From assembly GCF_002086275.1 (NCBI RefSeq), contig NZ_MVHT01000011.1, positions 40,334-104,333 of the forward strand: a stretch of 64,000 bases of DNA, given 5' to 3'. The stretch's first letter is position 1, and the number at the start of each line of letters is the position of its first letter. A program made the position numbers and the translations under genes. The notes below the pieces were generated by a model, which saw nothing but the letters and a program-made list of their open reading frames with translations, had not been told where the DNA came from and made no database searches. Of this stretch, positions 55,491 to 64,000 are shown one piece after another. The stretch comes from Mycobacterium intermedium. GTDB lineage: Bacteria > Actinomycetota > Actinomycetes > Mycobacteriales > Mycobacteriaceae.

Positions 55491-56219
55491 GTGCGCGCGC
55501 GCCCTGCCCTTCCCTCGACTCGCGGATCCCGAGGCGTTTCCGCCCGGCGGCGCCGCATCCTGGCCATCGCGATGCTGCTGCTCCTGGTGCCGCTGGCCAC
55601 CGGATGCCTGCGGGTCAGGGCGTCGCTCACCATCTCGCCCGACGACCTGGTGTCGGGCGAGATCATCGCCGCGGCCAAACCCAAATCGAACAAGGACAAT
55701 GGACCCCAGCTGGACACCAGCAACCTGGGGTTCGCCCACAAGGTGGCGGTCTCCAACTACGACAGCGACGGCTTCGTCGGGTCTCAGGCGGTCTTCTCCG
55801 ACCTGACCTTCGGTGAACTGCCCCAGCTGGCCGACATGAACTCCGATGCGGCCGGGGTGAATCTGTCGCTGCGCCGAAACGGAAACCTGGTGATCCTGGA
55901 GGGTCGAGTCGATCTGACCAACCTGACGGACCCGGACGCCGACATCGTCTTGACGGTGGCCTTCCCCGGCACCGTGACATCCACCAACGGCGACCGGATC
56001 GAGCCTGAAGTGGTGCAGTGGAAGCTCAAACCGGGCGTGGTGAGCACGATGACCGCCCAGGCGCGCTACACCGACCCCAACACGCGCTCGTTCACCGGAG
56101 CGGGCATTTGGCTCGGCATCGCCTCGTTCCTGGCGGCCGGCGTCGTGGCGGTGATGGCCTGGATGAGCAGGGACCGCTCCCCTCGGTTCACCGCGCCGGG
56201 CGACCAAGGAGCCGACTAG
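55491..56219 (+). CDS. lppM: Lipoprotein LppM
   Basis: The 242-residue product is very close in order and motifs to M. tuberculosis LppM (Rv2171), a lipoprotein linked to macrophage entry and phagosome control. A signal peptide ends in the lipobox LATGC (Cys near residue 39). The body contains RVRASLTISPDDLVSGEIIAA, the family-specific domain and RIEPEVVQWKLKPGVVSTM. A C-terminal transmembrane helix (about 205-225) precedes a short basic tail. The likely start may be slightly downstream at VSARRRRILAIAM. The stop codons of lppM and the convergent MTHFR-like gene share CTAG. Confidence 0.93.
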   Translation: MRARPALPSTRGSRGVSARRRRILAIAMLLLLVPLATGCLRVRASLTISPDDLVSGEIIAAAKPKSNKDNGPQLDTSNLGFAHKVAVSNYDSDGFVGSQAVFSDLTFGELPQLADMNSDAAGVNLSLRRNGNLVILEGRVDLTNLTDPDADIVLTVAFPGTVTSTNGDRIEPEVVQWKLKPGVVSTMTAQARYTDPNTRSFTGAGIWLGIASFLAAGVVAVMAWMSRDRSPRFTAPGDQGAD

Positions 56220-57109
56220 GCTCGGTCGGGCGCCCAGTAGGCGAGCATCTCGGCAAAGGTCTCGAAGGCCGGGGCGGACACACCGTAGGTGGCCTCGAAG
56301 TGGATGCTCAACGGGAAGCCGAGGTCGACGACGCCGTCCACGATCCGCTTGTACAGGTCGACCATGAGCTGACGCTTCTCCGGCGTCTCGCTTGCGGCCA
56401 ACCGCTTGACGAACTCCTGCTCCTTGGCCACCGCGGCGTTCCCGGGGTCCTGGATCAGCCAGTTGATCAACCCCACGCGGGCCTCGACCTTTGGCACGAA
56501 GCCGAACGACAGCAAGATCTCGGGCCGATGGTCGGTGTTCTTGGCGAAGTCGGACAAGAAACCGACGATCGCGTCGGAATACAACAGTTGGGTCATCCCG
56601 TACGTCGCGCCCTGCCCGCACTTGAAATCGAACCGGCCGAATTCACCCTCTCGGGTGGGGATCAGAATGGCCCCGCGGTTCGGCACGTCGTCGCGGTAGA
56701 TCGACAGGGCGTCGGTGGGTGCCACGCCGGACCCTTCACCGTCGTTCATCGTGCGGGGTACCCCGACGAAGACGACGCCTTCCATCCCGGCACCCCACAG
56801 GTCGGCCAGCCGCTGGCGCAGGGCCGCCTCGTCGGTGAACGCCGTCACCTGCGTGCAGAGTCCGCGCAGACCGGGCAACTCCGGCTTGATGATCGACCAG
56901 AACTCCAGGACGTCCAGCTTGGGCTTCATCGGAACCGGCCGGTCGTCGTCCTCGGCGATCATGCCCGGGATCATGACGTGCCGGATTCGGCCGTCCAGGC
57001 CGGTCTCGGCGGAGAAGCGCGCCACCTTGTGCGCGTCCTCCAAGGCCCGCTCCTTGCCCCCGTCCACGTTGGGTGGCACCAACTCGAGCGCGATGGTGTT
57101 GAGCGTCAC
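56216..57109 (-). CDS. Methylenetetrahydrofolate reductase-like protein (Rv2172c family)
   Basis: The 297-residue product begins MTLNTIALELVPPNVDGGKERALEDA, which resembles the N-terminal strand of the MTHFR TIM barrel. It continues with HVMIPGMIAEDDDRP and GATYGMTQLLYSDAIVGFL. It matches the Rv2172c family, reported as noncanonical, flavin-independent methylenetetrahydrofolate reductases in mycobacteria. Such an enzyme would supply methyltetrahydrofolate for methionine synthesis. I leave the gene symbol blank because metF is used for the classical enzyme. It is convergent with lppM and divergent from idsA2. Confidence 0.8.
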   Translation of the reverse strand: MTLNTIALELVPPNVDGGKERALEDAHKVARFSAETGLDGRIRHVMIPGMIAEDDDRPVPMKPKLDVLEFWSIIKPELPGLRGLCTQVTAFTDEAALRQRLADLWGAGMEGVVFVGVPRTMNDGEGSGVAPTDALSIYRDDVPNRGAILIPTREGEFGRFDFKCGQGATYGMTQLLYSDAIVGFLSDFAKNTDHRPEILLSFGFVPKVEARVGLINWLIQDPGNAAVAKEQEFVKRLAASETPEKRQLMVDLYKRIVDGVVDLGFPLSIHFEATYGVSAPAFETFAEMLAYWAPDRA

Positions 57110-57243
57110 GGCTCCTCTTTCTGCACTGGCTGCACGTCTTCCTCACGACGGCGCACTCGTCTACGTCCCCCGACCGCGCCACGTCGCGCTGACCTGTGCC
57201 GCCTGATGGGCGCTAGCCCACGTCGCATCGACCGTCTCGCTGA

Positions 57244-59975
<2,732 letters not shown>

Positions 59976-59976
59976 T

Positions 59977-60444
59977 TCAGTACGCCATCGCTTGAGCGCG
60001 ACGGACGACTTCCCGGGCCTGGTGTGCGTGCAGCGCATCCACCGGACGCGCATTGTTCAGCGCGTCGCGTGACCCGTCCCGAGTGACAGTCAGCGATGGG
60101 TCGGGGGTGAACAACCAGCGCACGATCTCGGTGTCCTGGTAGCCGCCGTCGTGCAGGATCGTCAGCAACCCGGGCAGGCACTTGGCCAATTGCCCCTTGT
60201 TGGTGAAGAACACTTGGGGTACCACCAGGCCGCCGTTCCGCCGCACCGCGACCAGGTGACCCTCTCTCAGTTGCTGCTGCACCTTGCTGACCGATACACC
60301 GAGTAGCTCAGCCACTCGAGACAGGTCGTAGGTAGGTTCGTCAGGATCCAGAACGTCTTCGCCGGCCGGAATGCTGCCCACGGCGCCAGTGTAAGCCTGA
60401 CGCGGCCGGTGCGGCGCCCCGTTCAGCACAGTTCTTCGACCCAT
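59977..60444 (-). CDS. DNA-binding protein, PknL substrate (Rv2175c family)
   Basis: The 155-residue product matches Rv2175c, a winged-helix DNA-binding protein phosphorylated by the neighbouring kinase PknL in M. tuberculosis. Conserved blocks are VGSIPAGEDVLDPDEPTYDL, the helix-turn-helix VAELLGVSVSKVQQQLREGHL and a C-terminal RPVDALHAHQAREVVRRAQAMAY-like end. The N-terminal tail carries the presumed phosphoacceptor Thr (near residue 19) but its length depends on the start; ATG at 60444 is used, and GTG codons at 60429 and 60381 are alternatives. It is divergent from pknL with a 26-bp gap. Confidence 0.9.
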   Translation of the reverse strand: MGRRTVLNGAPHRPRQAYTGAVGSIPAGEDVLDPDEPTYDLSRVAELLGVSVSKVQQQLREGHLVAVRRNGGLVVPQVFFTNKGQLAKCLPGLLTILHDGGYQDTEIVRWLFTPDPSLTVTRDGSRDALNNARPVDALHAHQAREVVRRAQAMAY

Positions 60445-60470
60445 TTCGCGACGCCACCTACGATGACCCC

Positions 60471-61751
60471 GTGGTTGGAGCTGGGATGGGCGATCCGTTG
60501 TTGAGCACGCTGCTCGACGGGCGCTACCTGGTGCAGGCCGAGATCGCCAGTGGCGGGACGTCGACGGTCTACCGCGGCCTCGACACCCGGCTGGACCGGC
60601 CCGTCGCCCTGAAGGTGATGGACTCCCGCTACGCGGGCGATCAGCAGTTCCTGACCCGCTTCCAACTCGAGGCCCGCACGGTCGCGCGGCTGAAGCATCC
60701 GGGACTGGTCGCCGTCTACGACCAAGGGCACGACGGACGGCACCCCTTCCTCGTGATGGAGCTCATCGAAGGCGGAACACTGCGCGAACTCCTGCACGAA
60801 CGCGGACCCATGCCACCGCATGCGGTGGCGGCCGTGCTTCGCCCGGTGCTGGGCGGACTGTCCGTGGCGCACCGGGCCGGCCTGGTGCACCGTGACATCA
60901 AGCCCGAGAACGTCCTGATCTCCGACGACGGCGAGGTCAAGATCGCCGATTTCGGGTTGGTCCGCGCCGTCGCCGCCGCCGGGATCACGTCGAACAGCGT
61001 CATATTGGGCACCGCGGCCTACCTGTCTCCGGAGCAGGTGCGCGACGGCAACGCCGGTCCCCGCAGCGACGTCTACTCGACCGGGATTCTCACCTACGAG
61101 TTGCTGACCGGGCAGACCCCGTTCACCGGCGATTCGCCGTTGTCCGTCGCCTATCAGCGACTCGATCACGATGTGCCGCCCGCCAGCGCCGCGATCGACG
61201 GCGTGCCAACGCAATTCGACGAGTTCGTGGCGTGTGCGACGGCGCGTGACCCCGCCGAACGGTATGCCGACGCGATCGAGATGGCAGCCGATTTGGATGC
61301 GATCGTCGAAGAGCTTGGGTTACCGGACTTCCGCGTGCCGGCACCGCGCAACTCCGCCCAACACCGGTCGGCGGTGCTGCACCGCAGTCAGGTCGCCCAG
61401 CAACGCGCCGCGGCGGCTGCTGGGGCCGGTGCGTCCCGAGCGCCGGCGGTGCCGGCGGGTCCTCATCCCACCCGCCAGTTCACCCGCGAACCCATGCCCG
61501 GCGCACCGGTCGCGCCGGATGCGACGGATGCGACAGAGGTGCCGGATGCACCGTCCGAATTCGACGACGAAGATTACGAATACGCCGACGAGCCAGGGCA
61601 ATTCGCCGGCATCTCACTAGATGAGTTCGCCTGGGAGCGCGAGCACCGGCGCCGCATGGTGCTGATCTGGGTCGCGGTCGTGCTGGCGATCACCGGGCTG
61701 GTCGCCGCCGCCGGATGGACGATCGGCAGCAACTTGAGCGGCCTGCTCTAG
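60471..61751 (+). CDS. pknL: Serine/threonine protein kinase PknL
   Basis: This is a transmembrane eukaryotic-type Ser/Thr kinase. The 426-residue protein has a kinase domain (about 20-285) with glycine loop IASGGTSTVYRGLD, VALKVMD (catalytic Lys), HRDIKPENVLI, DFGLVRA and GTAAYLSPEQ in the activation segment. A Pro/Ala-rich juxtamembrane linker and a transmembrane helix (about 395-417) end at the C-terminus with essentially no extracellular domain, as in M. tuberculosis PknL. The GTG at 60471 gives MVGAGMGDPLL, matching the known N-terminus. Its substrate gene lies divergently beside it. Confidence 0.95.
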   Translation: MVGAGMGDPLLSTLLDGRYLVQAEIASGGTSTVYRGLDTRLDRPVALKVMDSRYAGDQQFLTRFQLEARTVARLKHPGLVAVYDQGHDGRHPFLVMELIEGGTLRELLHERGPMPPHAVAAVLRPVLGGLSVAHRAGLVHRDIKPENVLISDDGEVKIADFGLVRAVAAAGITSNSVILGTAAYLSPEQVRDGNAGPRSDVYSTGILTYELLTGQTPFTGDSPLSVAYQRLDHDVPPASAAIDGVPTQFDEFVACATARDPAERYADAIEMAADLDAIVEELGLPDFRVPAPRNSAQHRSAVLHRSQVAQQRAAAAAGAGASRAPAVPAGPHPTRQFTREPMPGAPVAPDATDATEVPDAPSEFDDEDYEYADEPGQFAGISLDEFAWEREHRRRMVLIWVAVVLAITGLVAAAGWTIGSNLSGLL

Positions 61752-61767
61752 AGAGCTGGCGAGCCGG

Positions 61768-63703
<1,936 letters not shown>

Positions 63704-63787
63704 CGCCGCAGCCTAGCCCGCTTGATTCGGGCGTGCCGACGCCTGCCGCCGGATCGCCGAGCGTCCCGCGCTTCGCCGCCACTCCTG

Positions 63788-63923
63788 CGCGCCCCGCCCA
63801 GTGTGGGCGAAATGGCCCACCTCCGTCGGGAGGCGGTACACGGGGCCCACACTCGACGCACCGCCTACGACTGCCGGCCCTCCCGCGCCCCGCCCAGTGT
63901 GGGCGAAATGGCCCACTTCCGTC
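63788..63923. repeat. Two copies of a 40-bp direct repeat containing a hairpin
   Basis: Copies at 63788-63827 and 63884-63923 are identical except for one C/T difference and are offset by 96 bp. Each holds the inverted repeat GTGGGC-GAAATG-GCCCAC. Further right, CAACAC and GTGTTG arms around 63942-63975 form another hairpin. The region 63704-64000 shows no convincing gene, though short minus-strand frames read through both repeat copies. Confidence 0.7.
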
Positions 63924-64000
63924 TGCGGTTTCAAGCCATCGATGCAACACCTCTTTGAGTGAGGAGTGTTGTGATGCCCCATCGTGCGATTCAGCCTTCG

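Overview
This is a high-GC mycobacterial chromosome segment, most likely from a slow-growing nontuberculous Mycobacterium. The evidence is PE and PPE genes, a mycobacterial dcw (division and cell wall) cluster, mptA and pknL, and a right half that follows the M. tuberculosis Rv2151c-Rv2179c gene order. Two differences from M. tuberculosis stand out. The transposase-like gene between pknL and aroG and the block between murE and pbpB are absent. ftsZ does not follow ftsQ.

Layout. (1) 1-5513: [NiFe]-hydrogenase maturation genes in two divergent units, hypF-hypC-hypD-hypE (minus; hypE runs off the left edge) and hypA-hypB (plus). (2) 5510-9410: a usfY-like gene, then a BlaI-type repressor divergent from a MacB/FtsX-type ABC transporter. 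(3) 9345-26072: a minus-strand operon of four genes joined by ATGA/GTGA overlaps. It encodes two giant NRPSs and two reductases of the thiazoline type (pyochelin/yersiniabactin logic), but it starts with a fatty-acyl-AMP ligase and ACP instead of a salicylate loading module. (4) 26267-33230: two tandem full-length PE paralogues, a TcmP/LCMT-type methyltransferase, and a pair of half-size ABC transporters resembling YbtPQ/IrtAB. (5) 33606-36936: a cobalamin riboswitch, a 31-codon uORF, a PPE2-like gene and a PE-hydrolase gene. (6) 37029-37559: a Fur-family regulator. (7) 37628-53753: the dcw cluster, ftsQ-murC-murG-ftsW-murD-mraY-murF-murE-pbpB-ftsL-like-rsmH-mraZ (minus), with an mraW-type leader RNA and MraZ boxes. 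(8) 54031-63703: the conserved Rv2169c-Rv2179c neighbourhood (DUF3040, GNAT, lppM, MTHFR-like, idsA2, mptA, Rv2175c, pknL, aroG, RNase AS). (9) A 40-bp direct repeat at the right end.

How the genes may work together. The region 9345-37559 reads as a metal-acquisition island. A lipid starter is activated by the FAAL and extended by cysteine-derived thiazoline/thiazolidine rings. Rings are modified by two reductases and methyltransferase domains, and the chain is released by a thioesterase whose nucleophile is Cys. A two-subunit ABC system would move the product or its metal complex across the inner membrane, PE/PPE proteins could act at the outer membrane, and a Fur-type protein may regulate the set. 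The ligand metal is unknown. Iron is the default guess, but the flanking nickel-enzyme maturation genes and the B12 riboswitch keep nickel and cobalt open. No salicylate synthase, PKS, MbtH, phosphopantetheinyl transferase, tRNA, rRNA, CRISPR array or intact insertion sequence was seen.
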